Below, one piece after another: positions 36,306 to 47,940 of a DNA stretch of 64,000 bases. The notes under the pieces were generated by a model. It saw only the letters and a list, made by a program, of their open reading frames with translations, was not told the origin of the DNA and made no database searches. Made by a program: the position numbers and the translations under genes. The stretch comes from Cavia porcellus (taxonomy: Eukaryota; Chordata; Mammalia; Rodentia; Caviidae), in the NCBI RefSeq assembly GCF_034190915.1, contig NW_026947485.1, positions 33,431,519-33,495,518 of the forward strand, written 5' to 3'. Position 1 is the stretch's first letter; each line of letters begins with the position of its first letter.

Positions 36306-39296
36306 TGTGCCTTGGTGCATTTCTCCTAAAAATACCCTATTTAGTTACCATTACAAAGAACAGAGGTTGCAAATGAGACTCAGAAGGTTTGGCTCTAGTT
36401 TGCTTTTTGGTGTTCTCTTTCTTCTGATTACAGAGGTTTAAAATGTTTTGGTTAGCTGTTACTATTTAACCTTCAAGTAGGGCAATTCACATGTAATTCT
36501 AGATTTCCAGATTCTCTTGGAAAAATACCCTGAGTAGGCAACTTTGGGTCTGTTTCGAAACATGACGGCACATAGCTGGTGCCAAGAATGAGATGCCATT
36601 TCAAAAGGTGCACCCATTCTCCAGTTTTCCATGGGCCCCATTCAGAGCACTTACATACTGCTTTGCCTCCAACCCTTGAATTTGAATTTAGAGCCCCTAG
36701 CATGAAAATTCACATCCTATTCCTAGTGGTCTCCTCCTCTTTAATTTCAGTGCTCAATTCTCATTTCATTAGCCTCAATCACAGCCTGGGGAAGAGGCTA
36801 AGCCTTGGCTTCTAGACTGTTCCATGGTTCCTGGAACCCTGAATCTGCCTCTATCTGGAAAATAGAGATAATAATCTTTACTTTGCCATCTTCATAGTTT
36901 GCCAATTAAGTGAAAGACAATGTGTGACAAAGGGCTTAGTAAGCTAAAATGTCCTATCCAACTATAATTTAGGGCAATTTGAAAACCACACCAGAATGTG
37001 AACCTGTGCTTTGTCTATAGCGAAATCCCCAGTGCCTAGGTGTTGAGTCAGTAGCAACTACATGGAACCAACTTGCAGCATCTAAAAAAGGATTGGAAGG
37101 AGGAGATCTGATCACTTATACCACCCTCCTGAAACACCAGCCCTCTCTTCCTAGGAAGACGACTTTGTGGCAGAGCCACAACAGTGCAGCCTCAACACCA
37201 TGCTCAGCATGGTCACAGGTAAAACCAGCCAAAGCAGAGGAAACCTGGGTATCACTGAATGATTAGGGTTGAAACCAAATATTCCTCATTTCTCTTGACC
37301 ACTGTGGTCCTTTCTGGCAGGTAAAAGTAGAGGTTTAATTGTTAGACTTGTATTCCAATTCAAATAGTTCTCAGTATGTTGTGAATAGCTTCTCTCCAAA
37401 TAAATAATAGCTCTATTAAGAAATCAAAACCATTTTATGGTACCCATTCAGAAGGCATGCTCAAATAATGTATCCATAGGTATGCAGTTGGCCACTTGTT
37501 CATTTTAAGGCATAGAACTCAGCTGCAGGAGATGACGAGATACTACCTGGGACAGACGAGGTTCTTTGTCAAAAGCCCCACACAGGGCCTTTCTTTAAAT
37601 CCAGGCAGCCTTTAAAAGTGCTGGCTGAGCTCACACAACCAGCTTCTAATGCCTAATTATCACCTTGGAGAGACAGAAAACGGTGCTGAAGGATCCGAGT
37701 AGGACCATAAAGGACTCAAGCAGTGTTTGCTTTTAAATTACTGATTTTTCCCTCCCTTGCCTGTGTTGTCCAGGTTGTCTTCTTTAAAGGAGAGACTGGG
37801 CTAGCATGTGGTTATGAAAACAAGTTAGAAAAGCAATTATTTTTGCTGGATGAGAATAAGAGGCTAGCGACATGATGGATTTTGTAGAATCTCTGTCATC
37901 CTGTGTATAAATGAAGTTCCCTTGCCCTTTGTAATTTGTAAGCATGAAAGTGTTACTCACAAAACTTCTCAAAGCAGTGAGTGAATATACAGGAAATAAA
38001 AAGACTATGAAATCCTAAATTTAACTATAAATATGGTGGTGATTAGCAGTTATTAAGTAAAATGTTAAGACTTTTAGCAAAAATACTCCTCTGTTGCAGC
38101 CATCCTGCTCAGCATAAGACAATACAGTAATACAGACCAAAAACTACACAATATAAAACAAATCAGTGAGCCATCCTTTCCTCTCATTGAGCTGAGTCCT
38201 GACTCGTCTTTTTCAGAAGAAGTATTTCACCTTCCTGAATGAGTGTTAAACCCTTGACTTGAATCCTAAACTATGAATTACCAGGCATCATTATAGCCTG
38301 CTTACATCCATAACCAATTCAGAAACAATCATTACTTCTTATGAACTGTTCTCCTACCCCCAAACTTTCTCCACTCCAAGTCATCCTACCTGCCTTGGTT
38401 ATAATTAATGTATCTGCAATGTAAGCAGCTCAAAATTTCTTTCATCAATTTTTTGTTGTAAAACACTTAGCTCTAGGTCCAGTGGGAATTTGTTTCACCT
38501 GGTATTTAGCCCTGCTTCTGGTAAATCTTTGGGAGCTCATCCTTAGATCTGGTATTTTTATAGCCAACATATCTAAGGGCTTAATAAATCCTTCTATTTC
38601 AAGGATTACTCACTCCATCTCAAATTTTTATTTTAACACCACCCTAGAGTAATAGGTCCTTCCAGCACGGTAAGGTGTTACCAGCCTGTTAAGGTTATTT
38701 GTCTAATATGGACATAAGTCTTCAATCGGTGAAGTACTGCTCGCTTTAGGTTAGTGGCACCAGGGGTTGAGGGTCAATAGCTCAGTCTTTAGTGCCACAG
38801 TTTGTAACCTGAGCACCAAAGGCTTTTAGTTTTGGTATTACAGCTCTTGATAGTGTAGTTTATCATATTAAGTTCCTATGGCTTCCAGGTAACACCCATC
38901 AGCTCCGTCTGCATTTTTTGAAGCACTTCCTCACACACTAGAAGTTTTTACCATCTCCAGGGAACCAACATGGCCACTCACTTAGGGACACATTGCTGTT
39001 GCTCTGCTATCATTGACCACAGGTCTTCCCTTCTTAATCAGTAGCCTCAGTTTTCAGGAACTCAGGCTTCAGGGCCTCAAGAGTTCTGGCTCATCCACTG
39101 GGGGCTTAGGCCCCTGATCTGGTTTCCACCTTCTCTTCCACCTCAGACTTGGTCCTGTAAATTAGGGCTATTCCTCAGCTTTGGGCATGTCCCATTGTTT
39201 CCATATGAGACAGCATCTAAAGATTCCAGGCTTGTCCCACCCAAGGAATTGGGCAGGAATATCAAGGAAATATTAAACACAGATTGTATTCAATGT
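36306..39296. other. Downstream flank, no gene seen
   Basis: Contains a weak reversed MIR at about 36835-36940. An exon-like 64-base open segment at 37155-37218 is bounded by TTCCTAG| and CACAG|GTAAAA, but I cannot tie it to a gene (see findings). Confidence 0.45.
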
Positions 39297-39400
39297 GAAA
39301 AAAAGAAAAGAAGTGGCCAAAGGAGAAGAAAGGAAGAAAGGAATAAAGGAAGAATGAAGCACAAGAGACAAGCAGGACAGACCACTGCAGAAACAAGAGC
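39297..39400. repeat. Purine-rich low-complexity tract
   Basis: A/G-dominated + strand ('aggagaagaaaggaagaaag' and similar) that creates Lys/Arg-rich and Phe/Leu-rich open frames on the two strands. No gene. Confidence 0.75.
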
Positions 39401-41129
39401 ACAGCAGAACAAGACTGCAGTGGCAGTGAAGTCAAGACTGCTGTCTTCTGTGTCCTTCTAGATTCAGTCACTTCCAAGCTGCTCTATTTATGCGTCCTAG
39501 CTGAAATTGATAGGCTACATCCTTTTTGCATCTAATTACATAGGTATTTCCTGTTTCCAGCCTCTGGTGTGTATCTCCATATTTAACAGGTCACGTCCCA
39601 TTTTTCAGCCAGTCTGCCATGACCTTAATTTCTCCCTGAAAGACATAAATACTCGTAATTCTTTATAGGTTGTTGAGGGAGTAGAGGTCCAGGTCCTGTT
39701 GGTGATTGTGTACTCTCTAGATACCTTAGGATGACATGTTCACTGGCTGGAATGAGGGAAACTTGTCAGAAGGCAATGAAAATTAGTTAAAGAGTTTGTC
39801 TATGGTAAGACAAAAGAGCTTGGTAAATTGGTTGGTTAGGAGCCTGTGGAGGCAAAGATGGACTTTAGATGGGCTGTCCAAGTAATGCATAATTTATGGT
39901 AATTCTACTTATCTGTATTCAAAGCTGAACCAGGATCTTGTTCATTGAAGAAGAGCCCCAGATCTTCCAAAGGTTCACAGAAATAGAGCCTTAGTCTTGT
40001 GAAAAATTTGAATGATCATTTTCCCAAGCAGGATTTTTAGAAATTGTCACTGTGTTCCTTGAGGATGGACCAGGATAGTTCTTTAGGAACTGGGAATAAA
40101 CTAGGATCTTAAGAGGCTGCAGAGCTGCCTCTCTTGTAAGTGTTTTTATTGTTGTTGTTATTATTATTATTACAATTAATGACAACCTAAGAAGATAGAT
40201 TACTCAAAGGAATTGAGTTAGAAAGCTCCCCCTGAGTGACAAGTGGGGATCTGTGTACAGGATCATTAATGATGTTATTTTTTACTTGGACGTCATTCTA
40301 AATAACTTATTTTTTAGACTTTTCTAAAAATAAACATAAAGGACTGTATTAGCCATACATTTTACAAAGGCAATCTAATTATAAAATGGTATCATAATCT
40401 AAACTGCTATTTTGTACCCATCTTTCACCATCTCCTAGTTGGCACTGGACCCAGATCCCATTGCAATAGTGAATGAGTTGTCCCTACTTCAGAGTGAGTG
40501 GGTCAGTTTTTCTAGTGTTTCCTAATGGTGAGATCACTTGGATCTGCAGAGTGCTTGTTAGGATAGTTCTCACGACGTGCTTTGAGATTTATGGAGAGAA
40601 AACTAGGTCTGAGGTACTTCAAAGAACATCCACTGTGGAAGGAGTAGACCTACTGGGTATACAAAACACCCCTTGAAATACTCAAAGCGCTTGATAAGAA
40701 CATGTCTCTGCTCAAAGACCTGGTGATTGGTACTGGTATCTTCCATGATGAGTCACAACCTTAAGACTCAACTTGGTCCACCAACTCCATTGGGAGAAGA
40801 GTGCAGCCTAAAGGACTTCCTTAATCCCATGAGAATGAAGCCCTGCAAGGGCTTCCCTAGATGTCAGGGAAACAATATTCTTCATGGTCTTCCCACAGTC
40901 TCTTTTAGGCTATACCTTATAGGTAAGAGCTAATGATTTTACTTTCAAATTAGCAAACACATCTGTGAGATTTGGGATCTTTCAAGGATTCAGGTAACTT
41001 CTGCTGCTCTTGATAAGCTACCAGAGCAGTGGTAGGAAGGATGTGTATATGCAAGCATTAGGGTTATTGATTGGTGTAAGGATAGTATTGGGCAGAAGTA
41101 CCCAAGTTATAGATAAGTTTATGTCATAA
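39401..41129. other. Intergenic, no gene seen
   Basis: Unassigned sequence up to the satellite, with a (TTG/TTA)n-like patch at about 40147-40175. Open frames of 60-70 codons have no support. Confidence 0.45.
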
Positions 41130-43135
41130 CAGACAAATTCATGTGTTTGCAGCACAACACCATCCATAACCAAACACAAACATTAATTTTAACTCTAAGC
41201 TTGCCTAACAATTGACTACTTGCATCTAACATTGTCCCTACAACTAACCATAGCACTGATCCTAACCCTAACCCCAATACCCTCAACCAAATACTCAGGT
41301 AATTGCATCCTAACACTGACTCTAACCCTACCCTTAAATGGAACACTAACCCTAACCCAAATACACACATTCAGGTACTTGCACCCCAACCATATACCAA
41401 GCCTAACCATAAACCAAACTGTAACCACAATACCCATACAACAAAACTTGTGTACCTGCACCCCAAAACTGTATCTAATAATAAACCGAACCCTAACTAC
41501 AACCCTAACAACTGACTTCAATACACGGGCAATTGCACCATAACATTTTCCCTAATCGCAACCCTAGTACTAACATTCATGTACCTATGCTTATGTTCTT
41601 CAATTGCAATACTGTCCCTAACCTTAACCACAACACCCAGACAGAAAATTCCTGTGCTTTTAACCCAACTACCACAAATCCTCAGCCACTCACTCGTGTA
41701 CCACAACACTCATGTATTTGCATCCTAGAATTATCTTTAAAACTAACCGTAACCTAAACTAACATAAATACCTCAATATTAAGGTACTAGGATCTCACAC
41801 TATCCTTAATTTAACTCTACCCACACCACACCTATTCCCTGGCACTTGCAATTCAACTCTGTTTCAACCATAAACCTAGGCGTAACATCAATCCTAACAA
41901 CGGCACCCCAACATATGGATAGTTGCAGGCCAACATCATGCCTAACAGTAATTACAATACAAACAGCTGCAACCCAATATTGATATAATTGAATATCAAT
42001 AGAAAACATAACACCAAGAACAAACCTAATACATGCACTTGAATCCTTGTATAACTACACCCAAACACTGTTATTAACCCTAACCCTAACCCTAACCCAA
42101 CCACCCCAACACTAACCCTAACCCTAACTCTAACACTAACACTATCACTAACACTAACTCTACCACTAACCCTGACCCTGACGCTGACCCTAACCCTAAT
42201 CCTAACCCTTAACCCTAACACTAACACTAACATCAACACCTTCATCCCAATCCTTGGTATTTGAACCCCAGAACTATCCCTATTCCTAATCTTAACCCTA
42301 AACCTAACCCTAACACTAAAACTAACCCTAACCATAACCATAACCATAACCATAACCATAACCCTATCTCTATTCCTAATTCTAACTATAAATCTAATAC
42401 CCACACACTAATACTCAGGTATTTGCACACCAGTGCTATCTCTAGCCCAATTTTAGGTGTAACCCTAATTTGAACACTACTAACTCTTAACACTAACCCT
42501 AAAATCAGGGCATACCTACATCCCATACATGGGTACCTATACCCTAACTGTCCCCAAACATAAACCTATCCCTAACACTAACCCTATGCTCACACTTCAA
42601 CACTAACCATAATCTTTATCCCTAATCATAACTCAATCTATTACTTTAATACCAGAAGCCTGATACTAAGATATTACAACCCCAAACCATAACTAACCCT
42701 AAATTAAACCTAACCTTTACCTAATACTTACCCCTAATCCTATCTTTAACCTTAATAATAAATCTAATACTAAAGGCTCAAGTACTTTGCACACCAACAC
42801 TATCCTTATCCCTGAGCTGAACTTTAATCCTAATCCTAACCCTAACCCTAACATCCACATCCTAATGCTTGGATACTTGGACCACAATGCTATCCATAAC
42901 CTGAACCCTAACCCTAGTGCCTGCACTCTAAATCTCATGAACTTGCACCTGAAGAATATTCCTAGCCATCACCCTATCCCTAATTGTAAGGCTGATATCC
43001 ACGCAATCTCATGTACTCACACCTCAACACTGTCCCTAACACTATCCCTAATCTAACCCTAATACTCACATTTCAACACTATCTGGGTCATGCCTTTACA
43101 CCCCAGCACTATCCATAACCCTAACCTAACCTGAG
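41130..43135 (-). repeat. Degenerate telomere-like composite satellite (CCCTAA-rich)
   Basis: About 2 kb dominated by CCCTAA and one-base variants (CCATAA, CACTAA, CTCTAA, CCTTAA, CCCTGA), all C-rich on the + strand, so TTAGGG would read on the - strand. Only short perfect runs remain, the longest about four hexamers at 42075-42098. It is not plain telomere DNA. In the left half a spacer related to GTACTTGCACCCCAACACT recurs at about 41143, 41216, 41299, 41375, 41452 and 41529 (73-83 bp apart), then less regularly to about 43087. The middle (42070-42240) is nearly pure hexamer-like. Long frames on both strands (Leu/Thr/Asn/Pro-rich; Val/Arg/Gly-rich) are by-products. The edges grade into flanking DNA and are approximate. 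Confidence 0.93.
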
Positions 43136-43592
43136 GCTGGTCTTTCAGGGGTGCACACTTAAATTACACAAGTGTTTTCTGTTACTTACCTTCCCTGTCT
43201 CAGTCTTTAAATAAGTATATATATAAATAAATGACTTCAACTTTCCTACACCTAACCTGAATCATTGGTCCCAGGCCTTATGTTTTAGGGAGATGGCGAG
43301 GTCAGTGTCTTCTTACTCCTCCCCAGCCTCCACATCATTCATTTTCTACCTACCACTACACAGTGACTTTTCCAACAAACCTGACCTTATCATTCCTTCC
43401 TAGCTTAAAATAAAGACAAAGATCTCAAGCCTTGGCCCTGCTCCTTCCAGTCTCCTTTGGGCTCCAGTGACAGTGACCTGTACCCTGCAGGGGAGAGTCC
43501 TGTGCTTTTCCCCCTAGCTCCCCAGCCCATAGCCCTTTGTCACCCAGTGAAGTCCTGCTCAGCCAGTGAAGTCCTAAGCCTATAGGTCAAGC
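43136..43592. other. Short intergenic stretch, nothing recognised
   Basis: Begins with 'tgaggctggtctttcagggg' after the last telomere-like hexamers. No gene or repeat was identified. Confidence 0.5.
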
Positions 43593-43703
43593 TTCCTCTT
43601 TCTCTCCCTCCCCTCTCCTTTCCTCCCCCACCCTCCTCGATCTTTTCTCCTTCTTTCTCCCTCCTTCCTTATCCCCTTCCTCTTCTCCTTCTCTTTCTTC
43701 CTT
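43593..43703. repeat. Polypyrimidine tract
   Basis: About 110 bases of almost only C and T on the + strand (CTTTCTCCCTCC-like units). It directly abuts the reversed SINE to its right and could be its degenerated, expanded A/G-rich tail read from the other strand. Confidence 0.85.
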
Positions 43704-43707
43704 TAAT

Positions 43708-43852
43708 TATTGGGGATTGAACCCAGGACCTTTGCGCTGAACTATATCCCTGGACCTTTTACATTTTTTATTTTGTAACAAAATTGCACTAAATTGCTAA
43801 ATTACCAGGCTGGGTTCAGACTTTCAATCTTCTTAGTTCACCTTAGAATGTG
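43708..43852 (-). mobile_element. B1-dID SINE, reverse, degenerate
   Basis: On the - strand the ID unit is clear: 'ggatatagttcagcg', then 'ggtcctgggttcaatcccc' with a good Pol III B box. On the + strand it is followed by 'ttattttgtaac', 'taaattgctaaattaccagg' and 'ctgggttcagactttcaatc', which fit a reversed B1 monomer at low identity. Confidence 0.75.
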
Positions 43853-44754
43853 AACCCCAATAGCCCACATATACCTGTGCAAAGGTCTCAGAGCAATTCA
43901 CTTTTTATGACGAATTCATCTAGGACCTCCTAATTCTTCCAGAATTTTGCTGCATGGTCACAAACTAACTGCCCACCTTGGCTCTGTGATTCTGGAAGTG
44001 GTTCTCTGTTCTTTGGAAACCTCAGGCTCAGTTCCAGGGCCAACTAGGTGGGACACATATGGTATCCGTGGCGCAAAATAGAAAGAGGCACTCATTTCCA
44101 GAGGCACGAAAGCACCAGAACTATCACACGCAATTCCTTCTCCCTGGCATTTCTAGTATTTTCCTATCATCTTCCCTGGGACTCTTTTTAACCCAGTTGC
44201 CCAAACTATTCCTGCATGACTGCATTGTTCTCCATATGAACGCACCAGGAAGAGGGCTCAGGCAATTCCTGTATTGCACTGTTCTGATAATAACACATTC
44301 CAGTTACTTCAGTGTCATTGAATATCTCCAGTCTCATCATAAGGAGGCTCAAACTGCAAACACTAGAGTATCTAATATTGACATAATGACAGTATGTCAA
44401 TTGTGAATAATTGTATAACATAAGATTTGACTGGTAGCTTTGTTGTTCATAAATTACAGTAAAAATAACAGATATGCACCATGATTAGTGACGAAGCTCA
44501 CAGCTTTTTTTTTTTCAAAGTTTGAAGGCTGACGGTCACTACACACCTATCACTTAGTTCCTGTGCAGACAGCAGTGTGTGCAGTGATGTCATTTTCTTT
44601 CCTCCCAGTGACAAACCAACCCAGTAGGTAGCAAAAATCAGTCATTAAAAGAGGGATTCGGGAGCAGAGATGAAACTATGAGAAAGAAATCAAAAGTCAT
44701 AACATTGATAATAAAATTAAAGTTGTAGGCAAATAGAGTTAAAGAAAATAAAGC
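43853..44754. other. Intergenic, no gene seen
   Basis: The 115-codon frame at 44059 shows no domain and no splice context. An A/T homopolymer occurs at about 44505-44514. Confidence 0.45.
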
Positions 44755-45025
44755 CACTGTAACCCAGCACTTTGAGAGGCTGAAGCAGGAGGATCTCAAG
44801 TTCAAAATCCAGACTGGGTAACTTAGTCACTTGGTTATCAGCTTCTGACATTACATTCTTTGCACTTTCAGGGTCACAAACTATGTCCAAGAGTTGTGGG
44901 GTGTGAAATTTCTACTACCTTCATTTCCCCTGGGATATCTCAAAATTTAAAAAGAAGTGGGGATAGAGCCTGGCAATGAAGTTTAGTGTAATGTGTTCAA
45001 TTCCCAGTACTGCCAAAAAAAATGG
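44755..45025 (+). mobile_element. B1-dID SINE interrupted by an inverted-duplicate insert
   Basis: A B1-type left part ('taacccagcactttgagagg', 'ctgaagcaggaggatctcaa', 'gttcaaaatccagactgggt', 'aacttag') stops at about 44826. It resumes at about 44935 with 'gatatctcaaaatttaaaaa', then an ID-like unit ('tggggatagagcctgg', 'tgttcaattcccagtact') and an A run to 45025. The ~110-base interruption is the left arm of an inverted repeat annotated next. Confidence 0.82.
44836..44936 (+). repeat. Left arm of a ~100-bp inverted repeat
   Basis: The segment starting TATCAGCTTCTGACATTAC and ending CATTTCCCCTGGGAT is the reverse complement of 45131-45235, with about eight differences in ~100 bases, mostly transitions. 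The central loop is about 195 bases. The arm lies inside a B1-dID SINE and matches no SINE consensus itself. Confidence 0.9.
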
Positions 45026-45130
45026 CAAAGTCAACATAAGCATGTTGACACTGTCCATATCAGAGCCTCTAGGCGTGCAGTGAAAGGAACTTGGTCAAGG
45101 CTAACTTGGAAGGCAGAAAAATAAGGAATA

Positions 45131-45235
45131 TGTCCCAGAGGAAATGAAGCTAATAGAAATTTCACATACCACAACTCTTAGACATAGTTCGTGACCCTGA
45201 AAGTGCAAAGAACGTAATGTCAGAAGCTGATACAA
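45131..45235 (-). repeat. Right arm of the ~100-bp inverted repeat
   Basis: Partner of 44836-44936 in opposite orientation, from 'tgtcccagaggaaatgaag' to 'gtcagaagctgata'. It appears to be ordinary flanking DNA, hence the more likely source copy. Confidence 0.9.
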
Positions 45236-45295
45236 GCTTCGAAATCTGATAATTCACAAAGATGTCAGAAAGATGTCGATTTTAATTTATTTGAC

Positions 45296-45365
45296 AAGAA
45301 TTGGGCTCGATAGAGCATATGTTTAGCATCCACAATGCTAAAGTCAATCTCGACGATAAAATTTA
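45296..45365 (+). mobile_element. Degenerate ID SINE
   Basis: 'gggctcgatagagcatatgt', 'ttagcatccacaatgct' and 'caatctcgacgataaaat' match an ID unit whose A-box region has lost bases; A-rich sequence follows. Confidence 0.6.
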
Positions 45366-47574
45366 TAAGGAAAACACTTTTCAAACTATTTTTTTGCTTT
45401 TTTAAAATAAAATACTTAAATATAAAAGTAACTTTAAATTTAACGATAACTTTAAAAATAAAATACTTAATTCTCAAGGTCCCTAATATTTAAATTATAA
45501 AGTGCTAAATATTATTTTCACTGCTTTTTGTTTCTGTATATATTGATAATCAGCAGTAAGAGAGTATTTAATCAAAGAACAGCAGTAATTTTTCCCATTT
45601 ATTATTAAAATCACTGTGTGCAGGTTCAGTTTGCACAGTTATACTTATGACTTCAAGCAACTGTGAAGTGCAAAGCTAGCTTGTATTTACATCTTGGGAC
45701 CAAGCCAAAGTATGTGCTACTTGGGGTAGTAGGGGCAGGAGGGATTCATATGGTCAGTTCACAGAGATGAAAGGAAACTGCAAGCGGTCAATTAAAATCC
45801 AAAGAATGAGGTCCTATCAGAAACCCGAAAGTTAATTAATTAGACTGGAGGACAATGTAGGAAAAAAATCAAACAAACTGAAAATAAATAAATGGTAATA
45901 GCAAGAAGATTAAATAACTGAGGAGGTTTCTTCATACACCACACATGCCCATCCCGAGCCAAATGTTCCCGAGGCTTTGTTTTATTCCCAGCGGTGGATC
46001 TATCCCTGGAATGAAGACCAGCCCTTAAAGGATCCACGGGCTTTTGGAATCCTGTGTCCACTGTCTCAAAATCTGCTCAGGTAGAGAAAATGAAAGTGAT
46101 CTCCGCCCTGGCCTGTGGTTTCCATGGCTATATTTATGAAATGGAGGCCAGAATGTTTGAGATTAGCCTTGTTTATCATGGATAGAGAAGCAGATGGAAA
46201 ACAGACACATTCAAATTGCTCTTTAAAAAAAAAAGGTCAAATTGAATGCAAGGATGTGAAAGAAGGTGACAAAACAGTCACCAAGGTCTTCTTTACTCTG
46301 AGGTTCCCCTGGTTTTCAGGAATTGACTCCTGGAAGACAGTGATACCAGCCTTTGAGCGCACTCATGTTGTGGGATCTTGGTCCCACAGCCCTTCTTGGT
46401 TTGCATGGTTGTGGAGGTGGTGGGGCTGAGAAAGCATTTCTACACCAACATTATAGAACACCCACTCATCCCCAGGCTGCATCTTTATCTGGAACCTCTG
46501 GCAACAGGAAGAGGAAGACTGAAGACTGACTCAATAGTGAGAGGAAAATGGGCCTACCAGGAGTTGATGGGAAGAGAGGACCATCCTATGTATGGGCAGG
46601 AGATTGAGAACACTCAGGCTCTTCTCTGTTATGCACTGATCCATGCAGATGTGAAGAGATCAAGATGCATAGAGAATTCTGATGCTGTCAGCACATGAAG
46701 AACTCAATTTTGTAACTCCCAGGTCAGTGAGAATGAAGAAGATTCCCATTACTTTCTTCCTGGAATCTGAGGATATTGGTTCATTGGGAGGGAAAGTAAG
46801 TCCAGGCTGCTGTCTGTTAATCTCGGGGGCAGAGAGCATCAAGATCAGAGCACCACAGGCTGAGCACATGTGGACCTGAATGTTGCTGCCGGCAGGCATT
46901 ATAACAAACAAAGGAGACTTCTTGCCTTTCAGTGTTAACTGGGATCCAGAAGATGAGAAGCCTAAGAATAGATTTGGAGCTGGGATTGGAGAAAAAAATC
47001 CACTGTGCACTGGGGCTCCCAGGAGAGCTCCTATATGCTAATCATTGTTCTGTGATCAACTTAGGGGAAAAGGGACTGAAACATCCTCCAGAATAAGTAG
47101 AGTCATGGCTGTGACCTGAGGTTCTGAGACCAGTGCCTTGTCACCATGTAGACCTTCAGCTGCCATCATGGAACAATAAAACAGTAGATCTGATGCAGGC
47201 AGAAGCAGGCTGAGCGACAGATAGGGAATGTAGAGATGGTGCAGGAAAGATAGAGAATGGAGCAAAGGACAAGCCCGGTTTCAAATCCAGGTTCTGTAAT
47301 CTCAAATATTTTCTTTTCAGATTTCTTAAGCAACTTACCAGAAATACTTAGAAATATTTCCTATTACATGTCTGTAATTTCCCCCACCTCCCTGAACACT
47401 CTATAGCTCCCAGCTCTCCCAAGCACTCATCAGGGCCTTGAAATAAGGGACCCTGACACTTCACTTTCACTAACTTTCAGATAAGACTCACTCTAGGTGG
47501 GTCCAAGAGACAGAAGTTTACCTGTCCTGTGACAGGAAAGGGACCACGACGAGACTGAGAAAATGTCTTAGTTA
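45366..47574. other. Intergenic, no gene seen
   Basis: AT-rich at the left (45366-45560). Overlapping open frames of 60-116 codons on both strands at 46115-47010 have no recognisable domain, no consistent strand and no splice structure. No repeat was named. Confidence 0.4.
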
Positions 47575-47940
47575 CTTTCTTATTTCTAGAACATAATGCC
47601 TACTAGACACAATTTAAAGGAGAGATTTATTTTGGTTCACAGTTTGTAGAGGTTTTAGTCCAGTCAGCTGGCTCCAAAGCATAGAAGAGGGGGCCATAGC
47701 AGAGGCATGTCATGGCAGACAGGGATTGAGGAAAGAAAGAAGGTAATAGACCCTTCAGGCCATGTCCCAGTGACCCATCTCTTCTGACCAGGCTTTATTT
47801 TCTAACATCATATTTAGCTGTAAATTCATCAGTAGACTAATTCATTGATCCAATTATCTCCATGATCCAATTACCTCCTCAAAGCTCTACCTAAGAGTCA
47901 GGAGCAGGGAGAGCATACAACTTTCACCTATAATGAAAAA
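47575..47940 (-). mobile_element. Probable MaLR-type LTR fragment, reverse
   Basis: The + strand begins 'tttaaaggagagatttattt', 'tggttcacagtttgtagagg', 'ttttagtccagtcag' and later has 'catggcagacagggattgag' and 'aattacctcctcaaagctct'. This is the arrangement of a reversed MaLR/ERVL-related LTR similar in plan to 5790-6135. Subfamily not assigned. Confidence 0.5.

Noticed and set aside
38440..40160. Possible antisense remnant of an endogenous retrovirus or other large element
   Set aside because: Some phrases felt element-like, but I could not identify an ordered set of motifs, so no call was made.
41216..43056. Long Leu/Thr/Asn/Pro-rich and Val/Arg-rich open frames on both strands
   Set aside because: They are produced by the CCCTAA-like repeat, whose hexamer period keeps several frames open; there is no start context, splice site or domain.
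41130..43135. CRISPR-like array reading of the regularly spaced spacer motif
   Set aside because: The repeats are imperfect, the intervening DNA is itself a hexamer repeat, and the context is a mammalian genome; a minisatellite explains it.
46115..47010. Cluster of 65-116 codon frames on both strands
   Set aside because: No recognisable domains, competing strands and no consistent splice pattern; I could not link it to any gene or processed pseudogene.
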